Source: Acidobacteriaceae bacterium
Lineage (GTDB): Bacteria; Acidobacteriota; Terriglobia; Terriglobales; Acidobacteriaceae
Reading direction: 5' to 3'
Assembly (NCBI GenBank): GCA_031296325.1
Contig: JARLFY010000025.1
Coordinates: 28,844 to 92,843, forward strand
Length of the DNA: 64,000 bases
The notes beneath the pieces are model-generated. The model searched no databases and had not been told where the DNA came from. It saw only the letters and a program-made list of their open reading frames with translations. The translations under genes were made by a program, and so were the position numbers. Shown piece after piece: positions 33,236-41,473 of this stretch. Within the stretch, counting starts at the first letter, position 1. Every line of letters starts with the position of its first letter.

Positions 33236-34420
33236 ATGAGTCTGTTTAGTTCCATCTACGCAGAGAGGGATGCTGAGATTCGCAGCATCCTGACGAGTGT
33301 TCGTTGCCCATCGCTACAACGTGTCGAGGAGATTCTGGCAAAGAGCCAGTCCTCCGTCCCTGAGGCTCCGAGCCTCGCCGAACTCGCCGAGCTTTTGCAG
33401 ATTGGCGTAACCGAAGGCGCAGACGAGCAGGTTGAACTGCTGCGCGCACACACTCGCAAGCACTGGCGCGCGCCCAGCGGAAACACCCTGCGCTACGTCT
33501 CCCCGATCTACGTCTCCAGCTTCTGCGTCGATGCCTGCCCATACTGCAACTTCTCCGCGCTACGCAAGGATACGGTGCGTCATCGCCTGAGCCTCGACGA
33601 ACTCGACCGCGAGATCGAACTGGTTCTGGCCCGCGACGCCCGCGTTATCGAACTGGTTTACGCCACCGATCCGGAGTACGACACCAAGGCTCTGGTGCGC
33701 GACGTCTCCCGCGCCGTGCGTGCGGTCGAGAATATCGAAGGCGGCGGAGTCCTGCTCTGCACCGAGTATCTGCCCAGCGAGACCTATCAGGCTCTCGCCG
33801 ACGCCGGTCTGCGCGGCATTGTGCAGTGGGATGAGACGCTCGACGAGCAGGCCTACAATCGCTGGCACTCCGCCAGCCCGCGCAAGGCCAACTTCCACGC
33901 CCGTCTGGACAATCATGACCGCGCCATGTCCGCCGGTTTAGATGTCGCCCATGGAGCGCTCTTCGGTCTGGCCGACTTCCGCTACGACGCGCTGATGCAG
34001 GTCGCCCGCGCCCGCTACTTCGCCGAAGCCTACGGTCGCGGCCCGTTCGTCATGGGAACGGCGCGACTCAAGCCTATCGGCGGAAAAGAGCTGCATCTCA
34101 GCACCACGGTCAGCGACCGCGCCCACGAGAACGCTCTGACGACCTACAAGATCGCTCTGCCGCAGGCTGGACGCTGGCTACAGACCCGCGAGACCTTCGA
34201 GATGAACCTGCGCAACCTGCTCGACAATGACGTGTTCACCTACTCCTGCGGAGACGTGCAGCCGGGTGGATACGCACAGATCAAAACCACCTCCATTGCG
34301 GGAGCGCAGTTTGGCGTCAACGAGCTGGAACGCAACTACGTCGACAACGAGCTGGCCAAACTGGGCTTCAAGATCAACTACGGCTGGATGTCCCCGGCCA
34401 GAACCCTTGCCGCTCGCTGA
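33236..34420 (+). CDS. ThiH-like radical SAM enzyme (2-iminoacetate synthase family)
   Basis: The 394 residues contain the radical SAM cluster CVDACPYC (CxxxCxxC, near residue 97) with upstream LRYVSPIYVSSF and downstream NFSALRKDTVRHRLSLDELDREIELV, here by FSALRKDTVRH. LLCTEYLPSETYQALADAGL near 178 and the terminal GGYAQIKTTSIAGAQFGVNE near 345 fit ThiH/HydG-type enzymes, which cleave tyrosine. ThiH would supply dehydroglycine for thiamine thiazole, but no other thi gene and no TPP riboswitch are visible nearby. HydG is less likely because its C-terminal CxxC is absent. The ATG at 33236 follows GAATAGAGGC. Confidence 0.82.
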   Translation: MSLFSSIYAERDAEIRSILTSVRCPSLQRVEEILAKSQSSVPEAPSLAELAELLQIGVTEGADEQVELLRAHTRKHWRAPSGNTLRYVSPIYVSSFCVDACPYCNFSALRKDTVRHRLSLDELDREIELVLARDARVIELVYATDPEYDTKALVRDVSRAVRAVENIEGGGVLLCTEYLPSETYQALADAGLRGIVQWDETLDEQAYNRWHSASPRKANFHARLDNHDRAMSAGLDVAHGALFGLADFRYDALMQVARARYFAEAYGRGPFVMGTARLKPIGGKELHLSTTVSDRAHENALTTYKIALPQAGRWLQTRETFEMNLRNLLDNDVFTYSCGDVQPGGYAQIKTTSIAGAQFGVNELERNYVDNELAKLGFKINYGWMSPARTLAAR

Positions 34421-34460
34421 ACAAAGGTGCCCCAGAAGGAATAATATTTCCGCTCGTCAT

Positions 34461-34476
34461 GCATGAATTTGCATGC
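34461..34476. promoter_or_regulatory. Inverted repeat upstream of the sigma-54 site
   Basis: GCATG-AATTTG-CATGC lies about 60 bases upstream of the -24/-12 match. This is a reasonable place for an enhancer-binding activator of RpoN, but no experimental link exists. Confidence 0.35.
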
Positions 34477-34524
34477 CGTTTTATAGCGCCATTGCTTTCA
34501 TAAGCTGTTTCTCTAATATCAGTT

Positions 34525-34540
34525 TGGCCATCTTCTTGCT
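34525..34540 (+). promoter_or_regulatory. Candidate sigma-54 (-24/-12) promoter for the PEP-CTERM gene
   Basis: TGGCCATCTTCTTGCT has GG at 34526-34527 and GC at 34538-34539, separated by exactly ten bases, with the TGGC and TTGCT boxes matching the RpoN consensus. Transcription would start near 34551, leaving a 128-base leader. PEP-CTERM genes in several proteobacteria are controlled by RpoN with PrsK/PrsR. Confidence 0.5.
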
Positions 34541-34678
34541 GCATACAGTGGACGACCTTCCAGTTGCGCTAAAGCTGTTTTCCCTGGCCGCAATTTCGGA
34601 AGGCCATGTCCGCTGGCCGGTTTCCGTTCACGCTGTCGCCATGACAGCGAACTGGACGACAGCCAGAGAGGAGATGGT

Positions 34679-35290
34679 ATGAAAAAGAGCATCTTTCTTC
34701 TGAGCGCGGCAATTATTCTTCTGGGGATGAGCGCTACCACTGCACTCGCTAATTCCGTAGAAAACCTGACAGATCCCTTTGTAAACGGTCCGGCTGGCGT
34801 AACCACTGCAAACACCTACTCTGGACTGGTCTGGATTGATATAACCGGAGTTGGACAAGCCGCAGGAACGCAGTACAGCGACGCGTTCTATGTCTACACA
34901 AATAGCAGTGGAACTAACCTTACCGGAACCGGCTGCCCGGCAGGTCAAGACAATGTTTCCTGTCCGTGGCATTTTACCGGCGGCGTATATAACTGGGTAT
35001 TGCAGATTGATGGCCAGGATCCACTGAATAATCCGACTGACTACAGTATCGTGGCCGGTAGTCTTCAATACAACCCGCTGCACGATTACGTCTTTGAGAT
35101 CAATTTATTCACCCCGGGTCCGATCACCTTTGGGGTTGCGGATCTCAATACGGGAGACAACACCGGAAGTTACAATATTTCCCTGATTGAAGCGACTCCA
35201 GAGCCAGAAACGCTTCTGCTTCTTGCCACGGGTTTTGTTGGACTCGCAGTCTTCTGGAGGAAGATTCAGCCAAGCCTGAATGCTCTGTAG
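34679..35290 (+). CDS. PEP-CTERM sorting-domain protein
   Basis: 203 residues with a signal peptide (KKSIFLLSAAIILLGMSATTALA), a soluble beta-rich middle, and a C-terminal ATPEPETLLLLATGFVGLAVFWRK. This has the Pro-Glu-Pro motif, hydrophobic helix and basic cap that exosortase recognises before moving a protein to the surface or extracellular matrix. The middle part (VWIDITGVGQAAGTQYSDAFYVY near residue 50) is not recognised. GAGAGGAGATGGT precedes the ATG. GC content is visibly lower than in neighbouring genes. No exosortase gene is in the window. A sigma-54-type promoter lies upstream. Confidence 0.88.
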   Translation: MKKSIFLLSAAIILLGMSATTALANSVENLTDPFVNGPAGVTTANTYSGLVWIDITGVGQAAGTQYSDAFYVYTNSSGTNLTGTGCPAGQDNVSCPWHFTGGVYNWVLQIDGQDPLNNPTDYSIVAGSLQYNPLHDYVFEINLFTPGPITFGVADLNTGDNTGSYNISLIEATPEPETLLLLATGFVGLAVFWRKIQPSLNAL

Positions 35291-35407
35291 AGTTTCATTC
35301 ATTTGGGCAATGCGTGCTCTCGAAATCTTGCTGGAAAATTCTTGCAGCCAGCGCCTGTCGTCGGAACGAAGCGAAGTTTGTCTAAAGCAGAGTAAAGTTT
35401 TAGAGAG

Positions 35408-36586
35408 ATGACGAACACGACTCAGTCTGCCCCACTTCGTCCCCGCCGTCTTGGCGCGGCCATGATCGCCGCGATGGTGGCGTTGTCCGCCACGCTGGCT
35501 GTGCCCGTTGCCTGTGCGCAGACTACGCCGCAGCCTCCCGTCGCCCAGTCCTCCGACTCCGATGCAGGCCCCAACAGCGACAACGGTTCCATCGTTATTC
35601 CCCGAAAGAAGGAGTCCAGCGAGCCTCCACCGCCCGCTGCTCCTGCCGAACCGGTGGTCAAGAATCCGGGCGGAGCGGTCTACTCCATGCACATCGATGT
35701 TCCCATGGTGAACCTCGACGTCTCGGTCGTGCTGGATAAAAACCACCAGTTCGTGCCCGGACTGAAGGCGGGAAACTTTCTTGTTCTGGAAGATGGCGTG
35801 GAGCAGAAGGTCGACGCGGTGCGGGTTACGCAGACGCCGATCACAGCGGTCATGCTGCTGGAGTTTGCCTCCAACTCCTACTACTTCATCAACGACATGC
35901 GCAATGCGTCGGACAGCTTCTTCCGAACGCTGCGCCCGGAAGACTACATCGCAGTGATGACCTACGATCTGCGCACCCATGTTCTCTGCGACTTTACCAA
36001 CAACAAGGACGTGATCGCGCAGAGCCTCAACTCGTTGACCATGCCGATGTTCACCGACACCGATCTCTTCGACGCGCTCTACGAGACGCTGGATCGCAGT
36101 ACGCGTATCGAGGGACGCAAGTACATTATTCTGATCGGAACTGGTCGAGACACCTTCTCAAAGATCACACTGGACAGGATTCTGGCCAAGATCAAAGCAA
36201 CGCCCAATGTGACGATCTTCACCATTGGCACCGGCGCGTTGGTCAACCAGTTGAGCGCGGGCGGTGGCATGCGCGAGATGAACTATCTACAGGCGCAGAA
36301 CCAGTTGAAGAGCTTCGCCGCGATGACCGGAGGGCTCAGTTTCTCGCCACTGTTTCAGGGCGAGTTGCCCGACGACTTTGCGCAGATCAACAACTCCATT
36401 CGCAACCAGTATGTGGTCAGCTATCGCCCAACCAACTCTGCCACAGACGGGAGCTTCCGCAAGATCAAGGTGATTCTGGTGGATAACGAGGGCCATCCGC
36501 TCCAGATTCAGGACGAGAAGGGAAGGCCGCAGAAGTACTCCGTCGTGGCTCGCGATGGCTACAAGGCTCGTCTTCCGGTGGAATAG
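35408..36586 (+). CDS. VWFA-related acidobacterial secreted protein lacking a MIDAS
   Basis: 392 residues with an N-terminal hydrophobic segment (AAMIAAMVALSATLAVPVACAQ), a Pro/Ser linker to about residue 95, and the TIGR03436-type domain: IDVPMVNLDVSVVLDKNHQFV near 98, VMLLEFASNSYYFINDM near 148 where other members have DTSGS, and YIILIGTGRDTFSK near 238 where LLTDGxD is expected. Both metal-binding Asp positions appear lost, so it likely does not bind metal. The end NQYVVSYRPTNSATDGSFRKI matches the family. The gene is 79 bases upstream of hscB. Confidence 0.82.
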   Translation: MTNTTQSAPLRPRRLGAAMIAAMVALSATLAVPVACAQTTPQPPVAQSSDSDAGPNSDNGSIVIPRKKESSEPPPPAAPAEPVVKNPGGAVYSMHIDVPMVNLDVSVVLDKNHQFVPGLKAGNFLVLEDGVEQKVDAVRVTQTPITAVMLLEFASNSYYFINDMRNASDSFFRTLRPEDYIAVMTYDLRTHVLCDFTNNKDVIAQSLNSLTMPMFTDTDLFDALYETLDRSTRIEGRKYIILIGTGRDTFSKITLDRILAKIKATPNVTIFTIGTGALVNQLSAGGGMREMNYLQAQNQLKSFAAMTGGLSFSPLFQGELPDDFAQINNSIRNQYVVSYRPTNSATDGSFRKIKVILVDNEGHPLQIQDEKGRPQKYSVVARDGYKARLPVE

Positions 36587-36664
36587 GTTGGCTGTTGGAT
36601 GAGCGGCGGCGCGGGAGCAGGGCGGTATGATGATCGCAGAGCAATTCAAACGCTGGGAGTGACG

Positions 36665-37300
36665 ATGCGAGATGAGTTTGTAACCGGGGACTACTTTAGT
36701 TTTTTCTCTCTCCCGAAGAAGCTGGTGGTGGACACGGCTGCGCTGGAGAAGAGCTTCTATGCGCTGAGCCGCAGGCTGCATCCCGATCGCTTCGCCTCCA
36801 GGTCCGCTGCGGAGCAATCCGCCGCGTTGTCCCAGAGTTCGCGTCTCAACGACGCCTATCGCACGCTGAAGGATCCGATTGCGCGTACCGAGTATCTGCT
36901 GAAGCTCGAAGGCGTGGAGATGGAGGAGCAGTCGAAGGCCGCGACTGAGGCTGCGCGCGCGAGTGGCGAGGCCAAGAAGCAGATCGTTCCGGTAGATCTG
37001 CTGGAAGAGGCCTTCGAGCTGAACATGCAGCTTGAAGAGATGCGCATGGCTCGCAAGATGGGAGACGACGACCCACAGTTGCGTCAGGATCTGCTGGCAG
37101 CCAAGTCCAGCTTCGACGCCAAGATGGCCGCAACGCAGGCTGAGTTGGAGACGCTCTGGGTTCGCTGGGACGCAGCCTTTGATGCGGACGATGCTTCAGC
37201 CAAGGCTTCGGCTCGCGATGCCATGGTCGCGCTGCTCAACCGCCGGAGTTATCTGCGCAATCTGGTTCGCGATGTGAACGACGCGCTGGAGCCTGCCTGA
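36665..37300 (+). CDS. hscB: Fe-S cluster assembly co-chaperone HscB
   Basis: HscB is a J-protein that delivers the IscU scaffold to HscA. The 211 residues (from ATG 36665, GGGAG upstream) have DYFSFFSLPKKLVVDTAALEKSFYALSRRLHPDRF at residues 9-43 (here by its HPD in RRLHPDRF), SSRLNDAYRTLKDPIARTEYLL near 60, and a three-helix C-terminal domain with ELNMQLEEMRMA near 120 and the terminal RRSYLRNLVRDVNDAL. No other isc gene is adjacent. An upstream start at 36599 would add 22 unconserved residues. Confidence 0.9.
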   Translation: MRDEFVTGDYFSFFSLPKKLVVDTAALEKSFYALSRRLHPDRFASRSAAEQSAALSQSSRLNDAYRTLKDPIARTEYLLKLEGVEMEEQSKAATEAARASGEAKKQIVPVDLLEEAFELNMQLEEMRMARKMGDDDPQLRQDLLAAKSSFDAKMAATQAELETLWVRWDAAFDADDASAKASARDAMVALLNRRSYLRNLVRDVNDALEPA

Positions 37301-37654
37301 TTCCGGCGTCTAGTGTTCATTGAAGAATAGGTCGGGCCTTCAGCCCTCGGGAGATTGATGGCCTCATACCTAGGGCTTTGCCCTAGGCCGTATCGACATA
37401 TAGCTCTTTTGTGCTTGCAGTTGTGCTTGCTGTTTGTCATTCCGCAGCCTTTTGTTTGTCATTCCGCAGCGCAGCGGTGGTATCTGCTTTTCGCTCGCAC
37501 CACGAAAATCTATCCCCTTGGGGGGAAATACTATAAAGACAACGGCAAAGACAACCGCAACGGCAAAAGCAGATTCCTCCGCTGCGCTGCGGAATAACAA
37601 ACAAAAGAGAGGCAACAGCAGCGTCACAAAGCAACGTGTATATGTCGATACGCC
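37301..37654. repeat. Long inverted repeat built of repeat families, hscB to kinase gap
   Basis: Arms of 21 bp with one mismatch lie at 37382-37402 (CCTAGGCCGTATCGACAT and three more) and 37639-37659. Inside them lies a second inverted pair: GTCATTCCGCAGCGCAGCGG with TCTGCTTTT near 37458-37490, facing AAAAGCAGATTCC with CGCTGCGCTGCGGAATAAC near 37564-37600. A family B copy (GGGCCTTCAGCCC) precedes the left arm. The whole 278 bp can fold on itself. The right arm overlaps the stop of the histidine kinase. Confidence 0.75.
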
Positions 37655-39259
37655 CTAGGTAATGCTGGCTCCATGCGGAAGTCGCGCTTCCAGCGAAATC
37701 GTACCAGACTCAGAGAGTTCATGGGACGCGGCTATCTTACTGACGTCAGGCAAGGGGACTTCCAGATCAACGCGCGTGCCGTGATGCGGTTGTGTCGTGA
37801 TGGTTAGTTTTCCATTCACCAGACGCGTTCGTTCCTCCATGCCAATCAATCCGAGCCCGCCCTGTCCTTTCACGGCCTTCAGGTTGAAACCATCGCCGTC
37901 ATCCGCGATTCTCAACACGACCGCCCCCTTGAGCCAAGCGACCTTGACTGAGATGTGTTTGGCCGCTGCATGCTTGGCTATATTTTGCAGGCACTCCTGT
38001 GCGACGCGATAGAGGCAGGAGGCTGCTTCACGTGGCACCACGACCGGCGCGGCGTGGCCTGTAAATTTCAGCTCGGCATCAGAGTTCCGCTCAGAAAACT
38101 GATCGCAAAGATCCCGTAGAGAAGCGACGATGCCGAGGTTGTCGATGACGGAGGAGTGCAGTTCGTGCGCAATATGGCGGGTCTCTTCCGAGGTCCTGAC
38201 CACTCGAACCTGTAGCGACTTAAGTCGGCGTCGCATGTTCTCGGGAAGCGGACTGGCCACAAGCGCGCCAATGTCGATGGCCAGCGAAGCAAGTTGCTGG
38301 CAGATCTGATCGTGCAACTCGCGCGAGACCTTGCGATCCTCCTCGTCCTTAGCCGTCAGGAGGCTGGCTGCCAGAGTTTGAATCTCCTGCGTGTGCTGCT
38401 GCGCAACCTGCTCCAGCCGCTTACGTTGGGTGATATCGACCAGAAAGGCGACGGCAAACCTGCCCTCCGCCGTCTCGTAGTTGCTTAGGCCAATTTCGAC
38501 CGGAAAGTTGCTGCCATCCTTGCGGCGGCCGGTGAGATTCGTTCCCGGCCCCATGCGTCGGCTTGGCATCTTGGCAAAGTATTCCTGATAGTGCTCGGAA
38601 TGACGGCCCCGGACGCTCTCTGGAATCAGAATGTCGAGCGGCTGCCCGAGAAGTTCCTCGCGCTGGTAGCCAAACATCATCTCCGTATCGCGATTGACGA
38701 GCACAATCTTGCCATCTGCGCTCACGGCGATGACAGCCTGAGGAGCGGACTCCAGCAAGGAACGAATGGAAGAGGCGTTTTTTTGCGACTCTTGCTGCGC
38801 ATGAACCCTCTCGGTAACGTCTTCCGAAGCGATAAAAATGCCGCCGGTGGTCTCCCCGGAGTCTCCCCATGGCGTGATCTGCCAACTGACCCAGTGCTCC
38901 GAGCCATCCGGCGCAACGTATCTTTCTTCCTGCACGGAGACCGATTCTCCCGCCAGACCCCGACTGTGAGCTAATTTCCAGTCCTCCGGTAGATTCGGGA
39001 AGCATTCGTAGTGACTCTGTGTGAGGAGCTGATCCCGAGTCACGCCGACGCCATCAAGCCAGTGCTGACTTACCTGGACGCACCGCAACTGGCGATCCAG
39101 CATGATGACTCCCACGGGAGCCTGCTCCACAAAGGTGCGTAGAATCTTCAACTCGCGCTCCAGCGCCTGCTCCCTTTCGCTGGCGCTTGTACTCCGACGG
39201 ACATTGCCATTTCCTGTGTGAGTTTTAGAGGGCTGGGGGGCCATAACTTTGGAGGCCAT
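37655..39259 (-). CDS. PAS-domain sensor histidine kinase (HisKA_3/NarL-type)
   Basis: 534 residues without membrane segments, so probably cytoplasmic. Two PAS domains (about residues 40-150 and 165-285; FVEQAPVGVIMLDRQLRCVQ and LLESAPQAVIAVSADGKIVLVNRD begin them, here as FVEQAPVGVI and LLESAPQAVI) are followed by the dimerisation/phosphoacceptor motif SRELHDQICQQLASLAIDIG near 315, where His of ELHDQ is the phosphorylated residue. The ATPase carries LQNIAKHAAAKHI near 440, IADDGDGFN near 470 and GGLGLIGMEERTRL near 485. This class pairs with LuxR/NarL response regulators; none is adjacent, making it an orphan kinase. The TAG stop (37657-37655) lies in a long inverted repeat. Confidence 0.92.
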   Translation of the reverse strand: MASKVMAPQPSKTHTGNGNVRRSTSASEREQALERELKILRTFVEQAPVGVIMLDRQLRCVQVSQHWLDGVGVTRDQLLTQSHYECFPNLPEDWKLAHSRGLAGESVSVQEERYVAPDGSEHWVSWQITPWGDSGETTGGIFIASEDVTERVHAQQESQKNASSIRSLLESAPQAVIAVSADGKIVLVNRDTEMMFGYQREELLGQPLDILIPESVRGRHSEHYQEYFAKMPSRRMGPGTNLTGRRKDGSNFPVEIGLSNYETAEGRFAVAFLVDITQRKRLEQVAQQHTQEIQTLAASLLTAKDEEDRKVSRELHDQICQQLASLAIDIGALVASPLPENMRRRLKSLQVRVVRTSEETRHIAHELHSSVIDNLGIVASLRDLCDQFSERNSDAELKFTGHAAPVVVPREAASCLYRVAQECLQNIAKHAAAKHISVKVAWLKGAVVLRIADDGDGFNLKAVKGQGGLGLIGMEERTRLVNGKLTITTQPHHGTRVDLEVPLPDVSKIAASHELSESGTISLEARLPHGASIT

Positions 39260-39675
39260 AGGTGAAACCTTTCAGAGGACTAGACAGCAAGATACCACTG
39301 CCAGAACGGGTTTGAGTTCTTGCCGACTGTCAAAGGCCGAATAATATCGCGATCCGCTATGGACAGTACGCCTGTTGCTGTGACAATGTATTCTTGAAAT
39401 AGATCCGGAACACGATCAAGTACGAGGAGGTCTGACCACGCGCCTGAAATCTGGCGCGGCACCCAGAACCTTGTTTGCTCGTCCCCTTGAGTTATGCGAG
39501 ACCGTCCGGTCCAACTCAACAATAATGGCCTATTTCGCACGTTCAGGCCGAATCAACCACAATAGATTTTTGAAAGTCAAAACTAGCGACTGGTTCTACA
39601 ATTAAGAAACCAAACTGCCCACACTGGTGCTACCACTTACACGTAATTGATTACTGGAACGGAGAAAAAAATCCC
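39260..39675. other. Intergenic region upstream of kinase and porin
   Basis: These 416 bases separate two divergent genes and probably hold both promoters. A GTG-started frame of 86 codons at 39280-39540 on the minus strand has no recognisable motif and is not called. The right half (39545-39660) is AT-rich, as expected for the porin promoter; GGAG lies 11 bases before its ATG. Confidence 0.45.
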
Positions 39676-41409
39676 ATGGAACCTGTTAATATTTCGGGAA
39701 ATTCCAAGCAGCCCGGCATTTTGCTGGGGACGAATGCTTGGCAAAAGAGACACACTTCCTCTTTGAAGCAGATTTTAGGACTGGCTGTCCTGGCAGCGAC
39801 CTGCCTGCCTGTTGGCGCGCTGGCGCAGACCGCCGCCCCTGCGAAGGCCGATCCGCAGCCGCAGGATCAAAAACTACAGCAGTTGGAACAGAAGCTGGAT
39901 CAGCAACAGCAAGAGATTGATGCGCTCCGGCTCGACCTGAAGCGAACCGCCAAGGAACTGCAACGCGCCAAGGAACAAACCGGCGAAGCAACCGTGACTC
40001 CCGCCGCTGTGGCCGCAGTGGCCGTGCAGGCGCAGGAGGCAAAGTCGGAGATCAAAGAAACGAATGCCAAGGTCGAGGAACTCGAAAGCCCTCTGGCCAT
40101 TCACTACAAGAAGTTGTCGATTATCCCCGGTGGGTTTCTGGCGGCGGAGAGCGTCTTCCGTACGCGCAATGAAAACTCCGACATGGGCAGCGACTTCGGC
40201 GCGGTTCCCTTCGACGGCACGGCGAATGCCAACCTCAGCGAGTTTCACATGAGCGCACGGGCTTCGCGCGCCTCGGTGATGTTGAAGACCGACTACAAAA
40301 ACACCAAGCTCACGGGCTTTGCCGAGATCGATTGGTATGGCGATACGGCGGCCAACGACATCAAGTCGAACAGCTACTCTCCTCGCGAACGACAGCTCTG
40401 GGTTCGGTTGGATGGACCGCATGGCTTGAGTTTTACCGCAGGGCAGATGTGGAGCCTGATGGTACGGCACAATCAGGGAATGGAAACAGGGCAAGAGGAC
40501 AGCGCTCCTGGAGACCTGATCGAAGGATCCTTCATTCTCGGCCACGTCTGGGAACGCCAGGTCGGCTTCCGACTGGTAAAGAACTTCAACAACAAGGCCT
40601 GGGTTGGGATCGCGGCTGAAAATCCGCAAACCACGTACAGCGTGACTAATGAACCGCTCTATATGTTCGGTCTGTCTACGAGCGCAAACGCAACCACGCC
40701 CTCCAGCGACATCATTCCGTATTCTGCCGGTGTCGCGTCGGGATTCTCCACCGATCTTGCCCCGGATCTGATTGCCAAGGTTAACATCGAGCCAGGCTGG
40801 GGTCACTACGAACTGAAGGCGATCTACCGCTTCTTCCGCACGCGCGAAAATGGCGTAACTTACAACGCATACGGCACGGGCGTTGGCTGGAGCACGAAGT
40901 CCCCCATCCTGCACAATCTGGATTTCATCACCGAAGGTCTTGCCGGCGAAGGCATCGGTCGCTACTCCTCTGGCGGAGGCCCGGACATCACACTGCATCC
41001 CGATGGCAGCCCTGTGCCAATCCGTCAACTGCATATTTCAAGCGGCTTTGAGTATCGTCCATATTCCAAGCTGTCCATGTTTGCCTACGGCGGAAACGAG
41101 TATTACCAGCGCGCCGCCTACGTCAACTCCAACGGACTTGGGGTTGGATACGGCAGTCCTTTGACGAACAACAGCCAGTGCTCGGTGGAGGTTCCCGGTT
41201 ACGACCTTCCGACCTGCACGGCGCAGAACCGCGATCTGAGTCAGGTGATTGGCGGCTTCTGGTACTCCTTCTTCAAGGGGCCATACGGCACAGTGAAGCT
41301 CGGTGCGAACTATGAGCATCTTCACCGGAACACATGGTACGCCGTTGGCGGTCAGCCCTACGGAAGAGACGATGTTGTGATGACGTCTGTCCGTTTTGTC
41401 CTGCCCTAG
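39676..41409 (+). CDS. Outer-membrane beta-barrel porin with periplasmic coiled coil
   Basis: 577 residues. A signal peptide (LKQILGLAVLAATCLPVGALA, ending near residue 51) is followed by a predicted coiled coil (KLQQLEQKLDQQQQEIDALRLDLKRTAKELQRA, residues about 66-98, here by QQLEQKLDQQQQEIDALRL). The rest shows alternating aromatic/polar strands such as MSARASRASVMLKTDYKNTKLTGFAEIDWYG near 195 (here KLTGFAEIDWYG) and RQLWVRLDGPHGLSFTAGQMWS near 240, and ends in the beta-signal-like SVRFVLP. This layout resembles DcaP-type trimeric porins, but that is inference. It lies 64 bases upstream of the GH28 gene and may take up its products. Confidence 0.78.
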   Translation: MEPVNISGNSKQPGILLGTNAWQKRHTSSLKQILGLAVLAATCLPVGALAQTAAPAKADPQPQDQKLQQLEQKLDQQQQEIDALRLDLKRTAKELQRAKEQTGEATVTPAAVAAVAVQAQEAKSEIKETNAKVEELESPLAIHYKKLSIIPGGFLAAESVFRTRNENSDMGSDFGAVPFDGTANANLSEFHMSARASRASVMLKTDYKNTKLTGFAEIDWYGDTAANDIKSNSYSPRERQLWVRLDGPHGLSFTAGQMWSLMVRHNQGMETGQEDSAPGDLIEGSFILGHVWERQVGFRLVKNFNNKAWVGIAAENPQTTYSVTNEPLYMFGLSTSANATTPSSDIIPYSAGVASGFSTDLAPDLIAKVNIEPGWGHYELKAIYRFFRTRENGVTYNAYGTGVGWSTKSPILHNLDFITEGLAGEGIGRYSSGGGPDITLHPDGSPVPIRQLHISSGFEYRPYSKLSMFAYGGNEYYQRAAYVNSNGLGVGYGSPLTNNSQCSVEVPGYDLPTCTAQNRDLSQVIGGFWYSFFKGPYGTVKLGANYEHLHRNTWYAVGGQPYGRDDVVMTSVRFVLP

Positions 41410-41473
41410 ACAGTTTGATTTCGCCTTGTGCTTGGACGCAAGGCCCTTAGCAATAGATTTTCCGGAGGAAGAA

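Noticed and set aside
39280-39540. An 86-codon minus-strand frame upstream of the histidine kinase
   Set aside because: GTG start, no ribosome-binding site or recognisable motif, and it lies in an AT-richer promoter region. It cannot be excluded but is not supported.
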